From Burhinus oedicnemus (lineage: Eukaryota; Chordata; Aves; Charadriiformes; Burhinidae), in assembly GCA_008921705.1 (NCBI GenBank), contig VFFE01006702.1, positions 434,001 to 498,000 on the forward strand: a stretch of DNA of 64,000 nucleotides, written 5' to 3'. Position numbers and translations under genes: made by a program. Of the stretch, positions 1 through 12,780 are shown in pieces. The notes under the pieces are model-generated. The model saw only the letters and a program-made list of their open reading frames with translations. It was not told where the DNA came from and ran no database searches. Every line of letters begins with the position of its first letter. The first letter of the stretch is position 1.

Positions 1-619
1 GAAAGAACAAGTAATGTAAGTTTGAATACAGTCTGAGGCGCTATGACTGAAGATTTTCCATAGAAGTTTTGGTTGTATGTATTAATTGCAAAAACAGCTG
101 TATCTTGATAAAACAATGTTTTGATACATTAAGAATGTGTCTGACACCGTCAAATATGGAAAATGCCTTCTAAATGGAGTTAAATGCCGTACCTTCTGAA
201 GAGTCATAGGGGTTTAAGACATTTAGTCTGTCTGCTCTAGTCCAGTGGAGCAGAGCGTGTTTCTGCACACAGAGAGCTCAGCCCGGGGGAGCTGGCGGTG
301 CCAGCCTGCCGACTGCCCCCCTGCCTCCATGGGGTCACCTTTTCTGTCGGTCACCTTTTCAGTCAGCCCCACTGAGGCCATGTCCTCCCCAGCCAGGAAC
401 TGCAGCAAGTGAAAGTTCTTGGATGGCAGCCCCTCTCAGATATACCTCTCCAGCCAGCTACAGGGTGTGGGCTCGTTAACTAATGACTTAGGCAATAAAA
501 TGAAATGGTTATAGTGATTTTATGACAAGTACTAAATGCAAAGATTGACAGAAAACAGGCTGCTTGGTGGGGGAGTTTGGCCATAACCTTCCCTCTCATG
601 AAATGAAGATAAGGGGACA
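1..619. other. Non-coding sequence, no gene seen
   Basis: Unique-looking sequence with frequent stops in all frames. The only structure noted is a 16-bp tandem duplication at 333-364, listed separately. No splice-flanked conserved reading frame or RNA gene is visible. Confidence 0.7.
333..364. repeat. 16-bp tandem duplication
   Basis: Two adjacent 16-bp units, each beginning GGTCACCTTTTC, differ at one base (TGTC versus AGTC at the end). This is a simple local duplication with no evident function. Confidence 0.9.
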
Positions 620-1020
620 GGAAGATATGGTTGGAAGGTCCCTTAGGAAGCCATCTAACCCACCCTGCAGGCTGGAGGAACAGCACTTGTGCCCAGCCCA
701 TTTCCTGAGGGACCGTCTCAACCTGACTAGGTTTCCCAGCTTCTCCTGGCAGCCTGATCTGTTGCTTCTGTCTTAATAGTGTCTAACAGGCATCTTCCCT
801 TCTGTGCTTATTTTTCTGTGTGCTGTGACAAAAAACGTAAGAGAGTATTGGCTTTTTTGCAACAGCCTTGTTATGGACATGAAGGCAATTATTGTGTCTT
901 CCAACAGTTGTCTCCTCCAGGGTAAACAGTTCACTCTTTTATTTTTGCCCCATGGTCTTGAGATCTTCTCAACATTACTCTTCTCTGAACTCTGCTCCGG
1001 ATATTTCTGTGTGCTCTGCC
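620..1020 (-). mobile_element. CR1 LINE 3'-end fragment (antisense)
   Basis: On the plus strand the segment opens with GGTTGGAAGGTCCCTTAGG, the complement-strand signature of the extreme 3' end of CR1 retrotransposons. It runs on through degraded but collinear CR1 landmarks: a CAACAGCC...TTATGGACATGAAGG block, CTCCAGGGTAAACAGTTC, and CTTCTCTGAACTCTGCTCC. The order matches the antisense direction, so the element was inserted on the minus strand. It is 5'-truncated, as CR1 copies usually are, and too decayed to encode reverse transcriptase. The distal edge is uncertain; similarity fades after about 1015. The 110-codon open reading across 804-1136 lies mostly inside this relic and is not a gene. 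Confidence 0.72.
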
Positions 1021-1836
1021 CCAGCCTGGCTCTTCCATTTCACCTGAGACTGAGCAGAAAAACTGCTTCATTGTCTTGCAGACTCCAGTGTATGTCCCAA
1101 TATACGTTTACCAGTTTTGCAGCAGAACAGTACTAATGCAGAAACTCCACCACGTGCTGTATTCCTTCATTCATACATGAACTTAACACACCGTGCCTGC
1201 CTGTGGGGACTAGGGGACATAGGGTGCTTTCATGGTATCACCATTGGGGACTGAGTTTTTGTCACTCACAGCTTAAAATGAAGAGTTAGTTTCAAGAGCC
1301 TCAGGTGCTTGGACTCAAGTCATTTGCTGTGCAAATCTCAGATCTCCAGCTGTACAAGTGCCACTTTAGCTTGTGCTAGGCTGGTGTCCTTACCATTCCT
1401 TGTATAAAGGCTTCTTTAAGGGATTGAAGGAGTGACTTTCCAAAGCACAGCGAGTAGGTCTGTTTGCCATTTTCAGAGCACCCAGTTGACAGGTGCAGCT
1501 CCAAATAGGCCACTTCAGCGCAGCCAGGGCTCTCCTCAATGGCACGGGATCAGATTGCTCTGTGAAGAGGCAGCTCCAGCTCCAGGCTGGCCCCACGGAG
1601 CAGCTCTTCCTGCCAGGCACACTCCCTGCGATGCGGATTTTCTATGCACTGTGCAACAAGGGGAAATCGAGTTTACACAGTTCCTGTAGTAACAAATAGG
1701 AATGAAACAGACTCAACAGTGAAAGAAGGATAGAACAGGAGCTGAAAATGGATTGTTTTTACCTTAGGAGAGTGAAGTAAAAGGATGAGACCGTTGAAGT
1801 TCTTGATTAAAATTAGAGAACTCAGTGCTTCCTCTC

Positions 1837-1858
1837 AGCACTTGCCCTCACTGGGCTA
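1837..1858 (+). repeat. Dispersed direct repeat, copy 1
   Basis: A 22-bp word containing TGCCCTCACTGGGCTA, preceded by AGCACT. It recurs about 2.1 kb downstream with one substitution. Flanks are not clearly alike beyond a weak pyrimidine-rich stretch upstream, so a shared short repeat or chance are both possible. Confidence 0.8.
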
Positions 1859-3975
1859 GGAAAGGAAAAGCCGTACTTGAACTTGTTATTTTTCCTTGTA
1901 CACCATCCTTGAGAAGAAGGAACAATGACAAATCCATACCGGATACTGGCAGGAACCAAATGTGGATTTCCTCTTTGCCCTCTTGACTTGGATTTCTTGT
2001 TGCAGCAGAAACTTAGTCCAAAGACCACTGTGAAGTGAACCTGTGAGCTCTGTTTGGCTTTGAATCAGGCATGCATAGTCGTATTTTAAGTGTGTGTTAT
2101 AAAGTTATCAAACAAATAAAAATCACTTGGTCTGGAACCACTAACAAACTTGTCATTTTCTTCAATGTAGACGTTAAATTACTGATTTAAGTGCTAAGGA
2201 GTGCATACATATTTTATAAAACTCCAAAGCTTCTTGTAACCTAGATGAACAGTCAGATTTCTTTCGGTGTGTTTTACCTGCCTCGTCTGTTAAAACTGTT
2301 TTAAGCAATACCTGATATGTAGCAGAAAACTATTTCAGTGAATACGTCCAAGCACTGCTACAATTTTGAAGGAGGTTCTTTAAAAATATATATTTTCTCA
2401 AGATAACAATTTCGAATATGATTGCACGAAGGAAATATATTAGCAATTAAATTAGCGTGTTTTAGCACAACAAGCAATAAACTGCTTAACACTGAGCTCC
2501 TGTGAATTAAAAGCCGGAACAGCATTGGACAAAAGTCAAGGTTATGCTGACACATTTATTTCTCAGTAAATGAAGACTGTTTAGTTTTAATGCATTTGTG
2601 GTTAGCAATAGTTTCAAAAGATCAATGTAAATTCATTTTGAACTAGTAAATAATGTCTTAATGAGACTTCTGACAGCATGCTTTCACACCTTATGGTTCC
2701 TTACCTTTAAAAATGCCCAAAGGTGAACCTATTTTTCCTGGCATTTTACAATAAACAAATAACATCATGCAGTATTTTATGACTTCTCTCTGAAGCGTAT
2801 TTGGGGGAACTGCAGTTTGGTTTTAACAACTACAGAACTGCGGTCGTTTAGTCCACAGTGTGTTACTGTTCTTCTCCTACGTGGGCTTAACTCTGACACA
2901 GGGTAAAAAAGAAGTTAAATGATCCCTTTTTTTTTCTGTCACATGAAGTAGCTTATATGAAACAAAGTGCAGGATTTTACCATAAACCTCTGACGGTATC
3001 ATGATGTAAACCATCTGCCGCGCAGAAACTTGCTGGTGTTTATAAAAGCACTCCCCCATTTTCTAACTAGAAACCCAACTTGGTAGCCTTGTAGGTCTGT
3101 CTGAGTCCTTCTACTGGTATTTAATAGGTGTTGAATCAAACACACAGTGAATCCATCATGGCAGGCATAAGGAATTTTCAAGATGAGTCTGAGACGGCAT
3201 CATTGCTCACAGGGGTAAGGCCACAAGGATGTGGTGCACGTTGTCCCGACAGAGTCGTCGGACTGGTCTTTCCAACACAACGTGCCTGGATATGCAGAAT
3301 TTGAGTCTTGCAGGAGGGCACATGTTTTCCAAAAGTGCGGCTTCATGTCAATCTGTTTGTGAAACCAGAGGATTTAGGTTGCAACCCAGCAGCCCTCCCA
3401 GTGGTACCAGCGGCTGCCACAGGGTTGTTCACATGACTGGCAGTATGCATCTGCTTTCTGACTCAGGGCGCTAGTTTGAGCCAACACTACAGGTCTGAAG
3501 GAAAAACAGGAAACATAAATCTTGCATAAATTTTAAGAAAGTTCTAAAAATAACTCCTAAGCTTGTATATAATAGATTTTCAAAGTCTGACACCTTGCAA
3601 CTTGCCAGGTCTCTAAGGGAGTACTCTGGCAGTCAGATATATAGAAATATTCCCCTTACTAATGATATCCAGCTCCCTTATTCTAGCTCTAATAAAGTGG
3701 CAAGAATAATAAACTGGATCTTAAAGCTGTCATGTCCTTGTGACTGCTATCCATCCCTGACCTCAAAGTAACATAATTCAGAGGAAGAGATTGCTAAATC
3801 TGGCAGGAAATCAGTATTTCTTTGGCTCTCGTCTTCTGGTGAAGCAAGTTGTTATTTCATGAACCATTCCTCAGGAAAAGCACACGCGTTCTCAAACCTA
3901 CTTCACTGTTGGTTCCTCTGCTGGTTCCTCCTCCTGGGGAGGCAGGATGGTGGCATGAAATTGAGCTCTTCCCAA

Positions 3976-3997
3976 AGCACCTGCCCTCACTGGGCTA
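3976..3997 (+). repeat. Dispersed direct repeat, copy 2
   Basis: Second copy of the 22-bp word (AGCACC then TGCCCTCACTGGGCTA), with a single T/C difference from the copy at 1837. Confidence 0.8.
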
Positions 3998-4626
3998 CAG
4001 AAGTACTCTGAGGGCTTTGTAAAAAGTTTGTGCTTTCCTGAACAAGGATGTCAGGGTGCTATTACAGATATTTTGGTAAGATTCTTCATTACCTTTAATG
4101 GATTTGTGATTGGGCCCTTGCCTCTTCAGGTAATCCATCCCAGTGAAGGCTGATGTTTATTGGCAGAGTGACCCAGAGGTAAGGTAGTGAAGGATCCAAA
4201 CTCTGCACCTTAAACTGAGAATCTCCTATGATTACTCACATCTGATATTTCATTTACTTCCTTGTTTTCTAAATGTAGTCATTTGGAATGACTTCCAATG
4301 TAATCATTTCAATCAGATGTATTTTAAAGGGCATCTTAAACAGCCTTGGTAAAGGCAGCAAAAGTGTCTGAAGATCTTCAACAGATGGGTCTCATTGAAG
4401 TTCCCCTGACTCCACAGGTCTTCTAGCTGTACTCGCTTTTGGGACTACAGCTTGAGGCATGACATATCCCTTGTAGAAAACAATGAACTGGGAAGAAGTT
4501 AATAATGCATATGTAATTTTAGTTGAGTGGAAAAGCAAGTAGAAAGATTGTATAAGCGCAACTGTGTGAAATACATAGTTTTGAGAATCAAAGCCTGAGA
4601 CCAATCCTCCAAGCAGCCCACCAACC

Positions 4627-4644
4627 AAAAAAAAAAAAAAAAAA
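4627..4644 (+). repeat. Poly-A tract (18 A)
   Basis: An uninterrupted run of 18 A. I looked upstream for a retroposed body or a flanking target-site duplication and saw neither clearly, so it is listed as a plain homopolymer. Confidence 0.95.
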
Positions 4645-7600
4645 GGCAAAAGAAAAAGCAGCCTTCCAAAACTGGAAAGAAATGAATCAACCTAATCAAC
4701 CTAGCAGGGAGAATTAATATAGAGTCCATAAAACTTTACAAGGAACTTCTCCAAAAGTGTAAAGAGAAGAAAGTCTTGAAAAGTGATCAAATATAACCTG
4801 TGCCAGTAATTATACTTAAAGAAAACAATTATCCTTCTCAAAGTGAAAAAGTCAAACTACCACCAGGGTGTTACAACAATAATAATGCACAGCAATTCCA
4901 TAAGTCTTGCAGGAGATGAAAAGTTAAACAGGGGAAGTGATGTGGAAATGCTGGGTTATTTACCTAGATTCATTTTGTTTGAGGGATTTTCTCCATTTGA
5001 CCCTTAGCAACCTTTGCATGAAGAGAAGAATTAAGCTGTGTTTAAATTCCTTTTCACAAATCCTTTTTTTTTTTCCCCTTGAAAAATTCACGACTTCTTC
5101 AGAAAACCATTCTTGAGAAAGTATGGAAATATACCTCTTGTGGTCTCTGCAAATTTTTTTGTTCATTAACCCAATCTTGCAGCTCAGATGAGATTGTCCG
5201 AACACGTAACCAAAAGTACACAGTGACTAAAGTGGCATACAAACAGCATAAAACACTAAAAGAGATATTAAGCTATCAACTGGTTTAAATAAGTACATAA
5301 AGCAGCCAAGAAATGGCCACACGCTAACGTGCCAAAAAGATCTGGCAGTATGCAATAGTAAGCGGTTTTGTTCAAAAGCAGGACGAGCTCCTAAAAGGTC
5401 CAAATCAGTTTTTGTTATTTCCTTTCTGTTGCTTTCAGTGTGACCGACTGCAGTCACGATGAAGACATCTGTCTCATTCCCTACCCTGACATACCATTGA
5501 AGTCCTTGCACAGATTCTTTTCTATTGGCAGGGACACAGGCAGGTGCTTGCGTGCTCAGCCCAACAGGCAGGGGTGCAGGCAGGCACTTTGAGAGGAAAA
5601 TGTTTGTGTGGCAGCAAAAGGGCAGAGGTCTTTTTGGGTGCTCTTTGGGGGTTCTGCTGTGTCGTCCACCTTGCCTGAATGCAAAACAAAGCGCCTGAAT
5701 TAGTCAGGTATTCAAATGCTACTGAGACAATTCATACTTTCTGTGGACTTCACTAGGCTTTGGACCAGGGTCTTTGTCCCCCTTAGTTCGCCAGACCTGC
5801 TTTTGGTTTTAGTTGGTTCTGTACGTTTTACCTGCATCTCTGGAGGTGTGCACATGATCCAAGAGGTCATGTGTTTTTAACAGCTTTATGACACTCCACC
5901 TCTAACCTTGACTCGTAGGGATGTAAGATTGTGAACCTGCCCCCGACTGTATAACTGGACCGTAGAGTTAACAAGACACCAGTGAATTTGCTAATGAACT
6001 TGCCCAGAAGGTACAGGAAAGGGTCAGTTCTGCACTTTCCTCAAGACAAATTGAACCATAAATTTTACAAGTTTTTGTTGACATTAATTGGGTTACACTT
6101 GTGTAAGAAATTCTTCTTTCTTGCTCATTTGTCTTGCAAGTTGTTTGAAGTGCCAAATATTTCTGCCATGCCAGTCACTCAGCCATGTGATTTCCAGGCT
6201 TAACAATTTCTCTGAGACACCACAGACTCAAACCTCACTGTAGTTTATTGCTCAATAAAAAACAAAAACTTCAGATATTTCACCAGACTGCCGTTCTCGG
6301 AGGGTCAAAGCAAAACTCCCATTTAAAGAAAATTTTCTCCCAGCCTCCTCCTTTTTTATTAGTCCTTTATTCACATCTCAAAACCACTGGGCCTTGAACA
6401 AAAGGCTCTTTTCAGAACAGTCACTTCTGTTCAAGATTAAGTGAACTGATTTATTACATTTATGTAGTGTTAGGCAGTGATCATTCAGATGTTAAATTAA
6501 TGGATGTTTCCTCACCAGTTCCTTGCCAGTTCCTGTGGTACTGTTTATGTACCATTTGATCCAGAATACATGAAATAATCCCCTCGCTAGCTCTGGAGAA
6601 GGAGTTGTCCTTTGTCACTGTTGTTAATCACCGGTGGGGTGAGTTGCCATGCCCAGAGGTAGAGAGACCTGAGGGAGTTTTGCATTCAAAGTCTGTCAAA
6701 GGCAGAGGTGCTTGTGCTGTGCTGTGCTCTGGGGAAATTTTGACACTCCTAGGAGCCACTCCAGCACAGAGGTACACCAATGGGTAAGAAACCCTAGGAA
6801 ACTGGGGATAGAAAGGTTGAAGGTACAGACTTTGGGCGTGAGTACCCCACTGCTGCACATTGGCACATCACTGCTCCAGCTAATGCCACTTGGGAACTGC
6901 AGGCTCATTCTTCAAAGTGTTGGAAAGATGCTTGCTGCAGGAAAGGAGATGCTGGAGAAGAGGATGGCTGTCTCACTCACTGGAGAGGTTGAGACATTTT
7001 CAGGAATGAATGTCTGCTGGGAAGAATACAGAAAGAACAGTAAATGTCATTTTAGCTGCAGTTCTTGTGAGAGAGATCCTGCATCATGTAGAGCCACAAA
7101 CGGGAGGTTTCCTTAGCTTGTGTAAAGACAGCACAATGTGACTTCTCCCATGTACCAAAAGCATGGGAAACCCTTGAAGGAGTGTACTGGAAGTAACTGA
7201 ATTCTACCTATAGGAGAAAAGTAACATACAGAGGGGTTACTTTTGGTTTTGTTGTTTTATTTGTCTTGGTATAAGCTTCTTCGTTAAAGCCAAATTCTCC
7301 AGTGCAATGTGCCAGACTCGTAAATGTGTTTGCTCTTAACTGGAAAAGCATTGATATTCTGCCATCCTTAAAAAATGTGGCTTTCCAAATCTCTGTGATC
7401 TCTGTGCTTGTCAGGGCAGAGATCCAAGCAGCATGGTTTGGTCTGAGAAAAGATGACTGAGCGGTTTACCGTCATGTAGCATCTCTCTGTATAAGATTTC
7501 AGCTCAAAAGGGTATGTTTAACAGTAAATTGCCATGACACAATGACGTGGCTTGGAGAGGTGTCCAGGGTAGTCCTAAACTAGCTGGCTATGGTCCTGGA

Positions 7601-7965
7601 GGGTGTATGTTTAAACTGATGCAGGTTTCTGCTGGGACTGGTGTAGCCTTGGGGAGGCTCATGGTGTACCAGCTCCTGCAGGGTGCAGCAGCAATGCGGT
7701 TTCTGCTGCCTGAGCCAGCTGTGGTACCTCTGTGTGGCACTGGGCTGTGTGATCACACCCTGCTGATCAGCTCACGGCCTTGCAGGTTTTTTCGTCCATT
7801 CATTCGTCAAAGGCCATTAAATAGAAATTGACTTTTAGGCATTAACTCAGTCTCTTCTCATTGAGCAAATTCACTTCTGTTGCGCGGAGCACATGTGTTT
7901 GGCAGTGTGTCTGTGAGGCAACCGAAGCACAGGAGTGGTTATGCAGCGATAAGTCACGTAGACAG
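4645..7965. other. Unique non-coding sequence
   Basis: No gene is seen. Small features only: a T run at 5063-5074, a loosely repeated GGCAGG motif at 5526-5590, and a GTGCT-type repeat near 6713-6729. The 134-codon open reading at 6712-7116 overlaps opposite-strand readings and resembles no family. Confidence 0.65.
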
Positions 7966-8125
7966 AAGTACATGCTTAAATACTCTGAATTAGGTTGGTT
8001 TCCTGACTAGCGGGGCAATGAAGTTGGGTGTGTGCTCGATTTTAAACATGTGGTTAAGTCCTATTCATGCTAATGAAATCTAAGCATGTGCTTAAAGTTG
8101 AGCAGTTTATTGAATTGTGGCAAAA
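7966..8125. repeat. Ancient sauropsid fold-back repeat relic
   Basis: Two neighbouring stretches carry words typical of an old interspersed repeat of reptile and bird genomes. ACATGCTTAAATACTCTGAA is at about 7970. TGGTTAAGTCCTATTCATG followed by AATCTAAGCATGTGCTTAAAG is at about 8050-8098. The intact family alternates TAAGCACATGCTTAA-type words around a central CCATTGACTTCAATGG core and is palindromic. Here the core is decayed. No coding capacity is expected. Assignment is from memory of the pattern. Confidence 0.55.
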
Positions 8126-9639
8126 CTGAGCGGCCTTTGTAGAATTAATTGATCTATCTGAGCTACTTTTTATGCATGTGACCCAAAGAGAACTGTACGG
8201 CTTCTGTGTGATTTTTAAACATATCTTTCAGTTAAATCAAGGATCCAGACACAAATAGTAGTACACATTATATGGATTTATGACATTCCCTGGAGAATTC
8301 TGTGTCAATAAAGCAGTGAATGGATTACAAAGAGGCCTCTAAAGTGTTTGCTGGAATTTGCAAGGAATGAATGAATTACTGTTTGTTTTATGACTGGAAA
8401 ACATCTTTCTATGGATGCTGCAGATCAGGCTGACTGACAGACATAACGTGCTTTTGCTGTGCTTTGAACAACTGTATTTATTGTATTCAGGCCAGAAGTC
8501 AAAAAATAAAAGAGAAGCAGAATGTCATAGTAGTATATTGTTAAAATAGACTGGAAAGTAATATAGGTTCAATGCAAATGATTATTTAGTACTCAGCATA
8601 GTTACTTTTCCTGCAGTAACTCGCAGGCTTCCACCAGGGCCAGTGCTCCGTTGTTACACAGATAGATTGTACATGATGCAAGAAGCTTGTACCACACATA
8701 AACCTTATCTCAATGCCTGGTTAACATAGATTTAATTCAAAAGCAAGCTTAGGTTCTATGAATAACCAGAAGAACTATTGCAGAGCCCTATGCAAAGCAG
8801 GACGTTCCTCCTCCAGCTGGCATAGGAATGTGTGTAGGTACAACCAAAGGCGAGACATAACAAGCAAAAGTAAAAAATGGGAAAAGCAAAGTTACTGTGA
8901 AGGTTGAGAGGCCAAAGAAAGAAATCTCAGGTCTGCCCAAGACTTTCAACAACGACAAAGGCCAACTTCCTTGCTACATACATGGGCTTCAGAGCTCCTG
9001 ACTGTCAGCTGACCTCTCTGTCCTTGCCATGCTGGTCAGGTGGGCTGAAAGGACATGGCACTGCTTGCCTAAAAGGTCAGTAAGTTTTTGGGGCTATTTT
9101 GGTTACAGGATGGGGGAGCTCAAGTAGCAGCCAAGCTGCCCCCTCGTTCCTTGCCAGGCTGGTGGTGAGGAGACTGGTGTTGCCCCCATGTCCCCTTGTC
9201 CCCTGTCTTGCCAGAGACAATGGGGATGTTCTTTGCCGCTGCCTGGCTTGGCCATCCAAATTCACCTGAGGGTGAAGAGTGGTTAATGAGGGAGAGGTTA
9301 GGCCTCTGGCAAGATTTTTGCTTTTCTGAGGTATGGCTCATGCTACCAACAGGGAAAGAGCATCTAGACTTCGATTCCTGCCTTGTATTCAGTTCCTGAT
9401 CCTGGCAGCAAACAGAGACTCCTTGCTGTGATTTGACTGCTTGGCTTTTATTCCACTTTAAATTCTAAATTCTGTACCCAATTTACATAGGAAAAGATTT
9501 CAGTGGCGTATGGTGCTTGCTAAACACAGACAGCAGCGTTAGCTACCTTGCAGCTGTCAAAAAGCAGCAGTCTGTTGAGCAGTGATCACATTCAGCAACC
9601 ACAAGATGCATTCAGGGAATTGGTACTGTCAGCGCTTGA
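8126..9639. other. Unique non-coding sequence
   Basis: Nothing recognisable. Short overlapping open readings near 9077-9399 lie on both strands in a locally GC-richer stretch and look like chance. Confidence 0.6.
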
Positions 9640-10620
9640 TATTAGCACTCAATGGCATAACTGTAATAATTAATACATAATGATAACGCAAAGGCTAATG
9701 AAATTAGTAATGCAATTACTATTAATACTTTGCAAACCTACCTAATCACTTCCACAGCACCCACTGTGCTGCGTTGGGGGGTTTTAAAGTACATGTCTCC
9801 TCATCCTACAGGGAGACACAACTTTTGTCGGCTTTGAAGAATTAGGGGTAGGATTGTCAGAGGAAGGAAAAAGGTAGCTGAGAATAACAACAGTAACAAA
9901 AATAAGGAAAGAATTGGAGGATCTGCGTTTCTGATTTCATGAAGTTATTATCATCAGCAATGCCAGCAAATACAAGTTCTAGGTCACTTAACTGAATGGA
10001 AAACATCCAACAAGACAGCCGAATTAAATGAAAATAGAGGCTCTCTACCTTGAGTTCAAATAAAGCACAGACAGTAGGCGGCAATGGAAAGTCCATTAAA
10101 TTTTAATTTGTTAGTCATTAAAGTATGCCATTCATTTGTAATATTACATGGCAAGGAAGCCCAAGTACAGAAGTGTATGGCTTACTGTTCTTAATGGTCT
10201 TCTTTTAAATTTCTGTCTGTGATTATGATCAGTTCGTTCTTATCATCCATGAAATTTATGAACCAATTTATTTCATCAGCTGAGTGGAAATATCATATAA
10301 TGCGATGCAATAAAAAGTAGATACTGATTTTAAGAAATCAGTGTGTCCTCCATGGTCTCCTGTGAGAAGAGCTAGAAGAAAGCACCTAATTACTTCAGCA
10401 ACATTAAAAACAACTGCACCATAATGGTGTATGGAACCATTTAATCAAAATGGACACACAACACTCTTGTAATTATATGAAAAGGTCATGGAAATCATCA
10501 ATTTAGACGAATATGATGTGAAGAATATGACTTAAAACTTCCAGTAAAGCTATCTCCTGGAGATTATTTGAACCACAAAAAAGTGGTTTGTATTTCCAGT
10601 TTAATAGCTGAGGGCACAAT
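9640..10620. other. AT-rich block, candidate conserved non-coding DNA
   Basis: About 1 kb of AT-rich but not low-complexity sequence with many ATTA/TAAT homeodomain-type cores, for example around 9670-9735 and 10080-10140. It has few CpGs, no recognised repeat and no reading frame of note. This texture is common in conserved non-coding elements of vertebrate gene deserts. Conservation itself cannot be seen from one sequence, so this is only a candidate. Confidence 0.3.
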
Positions 10621-12180
10621 GCCATACTGTGTGTTTTGGCTTGTGAGATCTCAAAGCAGAACTTTCTTAATTGGAACTGCTCAGATACACAGCATGGAGG
10701 TTCATTTCAAGTAACATACCTGCTGCTGGAAAATATAACTGCCTACAATTTAATTATATAGAAGCTATGCTCTGGCTTTTTGATTGGTCCTGTGAATTTC
10801 TCCATAGAGCTGAAACGCCAATTCATCTGTTTTAGCAGAAGCAAAGGAAAAGTGAACTGCTTTCAATTTCCTTTTTAGTATGCAGTAATGGATAATTTCC
10901 AGCTCTAGAGAAAAAAAACGCCCCAGCCTATACCTGGGGGTAACCTGGTTCTACCAGGTAATATAGTCTGTTTTCCTTGCTGCAGCTGAAGAATGATTGA
11001 CCTTGACATCTCAATTTTGGGCAAGACAATGGAGCAGGAAGAACATCTGCTCCTGGAAAGTAGTAGATGCTTTGAAGTGAAAGGGAAATACACATTTATG
11101 TGACTATCGGGGTAGGACCAATTAAAGCGTAGACACAGGGGATACTTTTACATGGCACAAAAAGTACTGTGCTTGTACCAAAGCCTGACATTGCCTGGGC
11201 ACTGCAGAAAGAAAATAACAGTATTATAATTTGCCCATGCTATTATTGGGTTTCTCTGTTGAGCTGAGGATCCCATGAGGATGGCCTCATTAATGCAGCT
11301 GTTTTGCTTCTGGTAGCTCTTTGGAACCAATGCTGGTATCTTTGTACAGGCTTTTCTCGTGCTCCGCTTGGGCATGTGTGCACTTTATTGACACATCCCT
11401 AGGAGCCAAGAAAGATGTGGTTACTTTATAACCTGATCTTTTTAAGCAGAGTCTCCAGCCCACTGGGACAGCCAAGGAGCATTTACAAACCTGGTGGAGA
11501 ATGACCAGCCCCTGCTCTGCGCCTCGCATGTGTATTTCAGCCCATCAGCTCCTGTCCATGTCACAGGAGTTGCTGAGCAGGTACCAAGGGATGTCCCTGC
11601 TTCTAACCCTTCACTTAATATGGAAAAAAGGGGCCCTGCTGCCATTCCTGGAGATCTGTGGCATGTGGGAAAAGCCACCCCATGGCCACTCACCTTCTTG
11701 GCCCGGAGGCAGGTGCCTAGGCTCCAGTGTGGTGCCTTGCTGTGCCGTGTCAGGGAGCTTGGCACGTGGTGTGCAGTCCCCGCAGCTGGGAATCTGGGGT
11801 TAATTCACAACCAAAATGAGGTGAAATGGCACAAATGTGAGAGAACAGCTCTTTTGACACACCTGTGTAGAGAAGGTACTTTATCTGTGTCTAGCTACAA
11901 AAGAGCTGCTTTAAAGCCTGGTTATTGCTGTGACCCATGTGACTGCATCCAAAGCAGCTGAAGGAGGTCAATGCACCTCTGGCTCCAGAAGGGGAAAGTG
12001 TGGTACGCAGATTGGCTCTTCTTTGGGGAGAGAGAGATGGGATTTGGGCCATACTGAGCAGACCAGTTTTACTGGAAGAAATTGCTTTAATAATCTATAA
12101 TTTTAACTACAAAGTGAAAGAGGGGAAGTTAAATTCAAATATGAAAAGGAGCTGGAAAATCCTACAGATGCAGTTTCATT
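10621..12180. other. Unique non-coding sequence
   Basis: No gene. A small dyad (ACCTGG / CCAGGT around five bases) lies at about 10943-10959. A 10-bp inverted pair AGCTCTTTTG / CAAAAGAGCT lies at about 11848-11907. A cluster of mutually overlapping open readings of 100-155 codons at 11442-11961 shows no domain and is read as chance. Confidence 0.6.
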
Positions 12181-12780
12181 TTTAATAACAAATTAATATC
12201 AAATTACTAACAATAACAGATTAATAATAAAAACATTTTTTGTCCTGTATTATATTGACTTGAATTTGTTATATGGGGTACACAGTCAAATCAGGCTCTG
12301 GCTCTGCTAAGAGCTTTGATAAATGTAAAAGCCAGTTATACCTTTTGAAAGAACAAATTTTTAAAATATTAAATAAATAGGAAGAGAAGTTATTTGCCAA
12401 TATATCAGATTTCAGTTTTTCTTTATTATTAGGCATTTATTTTTTCAAAGCACATGGTGTAAGCAAGTGAACCTACTTGGCCAGATATGTAAGAGATAAG
12501 AGAATCAAGCATATATTTCTTATTTTAAGAAGCAATTGTCAGTGGATTTATGAAAACTCTGAATTAAATAAAAAAAATTCACGGCAGTACAAAGAAAACT
12601 TGACCAGGTCATGTAAAACAACGATCTAAAGTGACAACTTGTTATAGAGTAGGTGATTAGGTCATTTCAGAAATTGAGGAAATATAATAATTGTCCAGCC
12701 ATCAAATGGCTAAACCTAACATAACATTCACCCTCATTCTTATTAACAGACCAAAACTGAACGCTCCCAAACCCATAATA
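12181..12780. other. AT-rich stretch with A/C-skewed tail
   Basis: 12181-12700 is strongly AT-rich with TAATAA-type words and no frames. From about 12695 to 12785 the plus strand becomes rich in A and C and poor in G, and contains CAAACCCATAATAAGG. That bias is reminiscent of a mitochondrial light-strand sequence, but I could not place it on any mitochondrial gene. Confidence 0.4.

Larger units (their letters stand above)
1021..4626. other. Unique non-coding sequence
   Basis: No gene is seen. Composition is mixed and slightly AT-rich. Two copies of a 22-bp word (one mismatch) lie at 1837-1858 and 3976-3997. Several short open readings (about 60-85 codons) overlap on both strands and have no recognisable domain. 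Confidence 0.65.

Noticed and set aside
804..1136. 110-codon plus-strand reading
   Set aside because: Most of it runs antisense through the CR1 relic at 620-1020.
4627..4644. Poly-A run considered as the tail of a processed pseudogene or SINE
   Set aside because: No retroposed body, internal promoter box or flanking duplication could be identified upstream.
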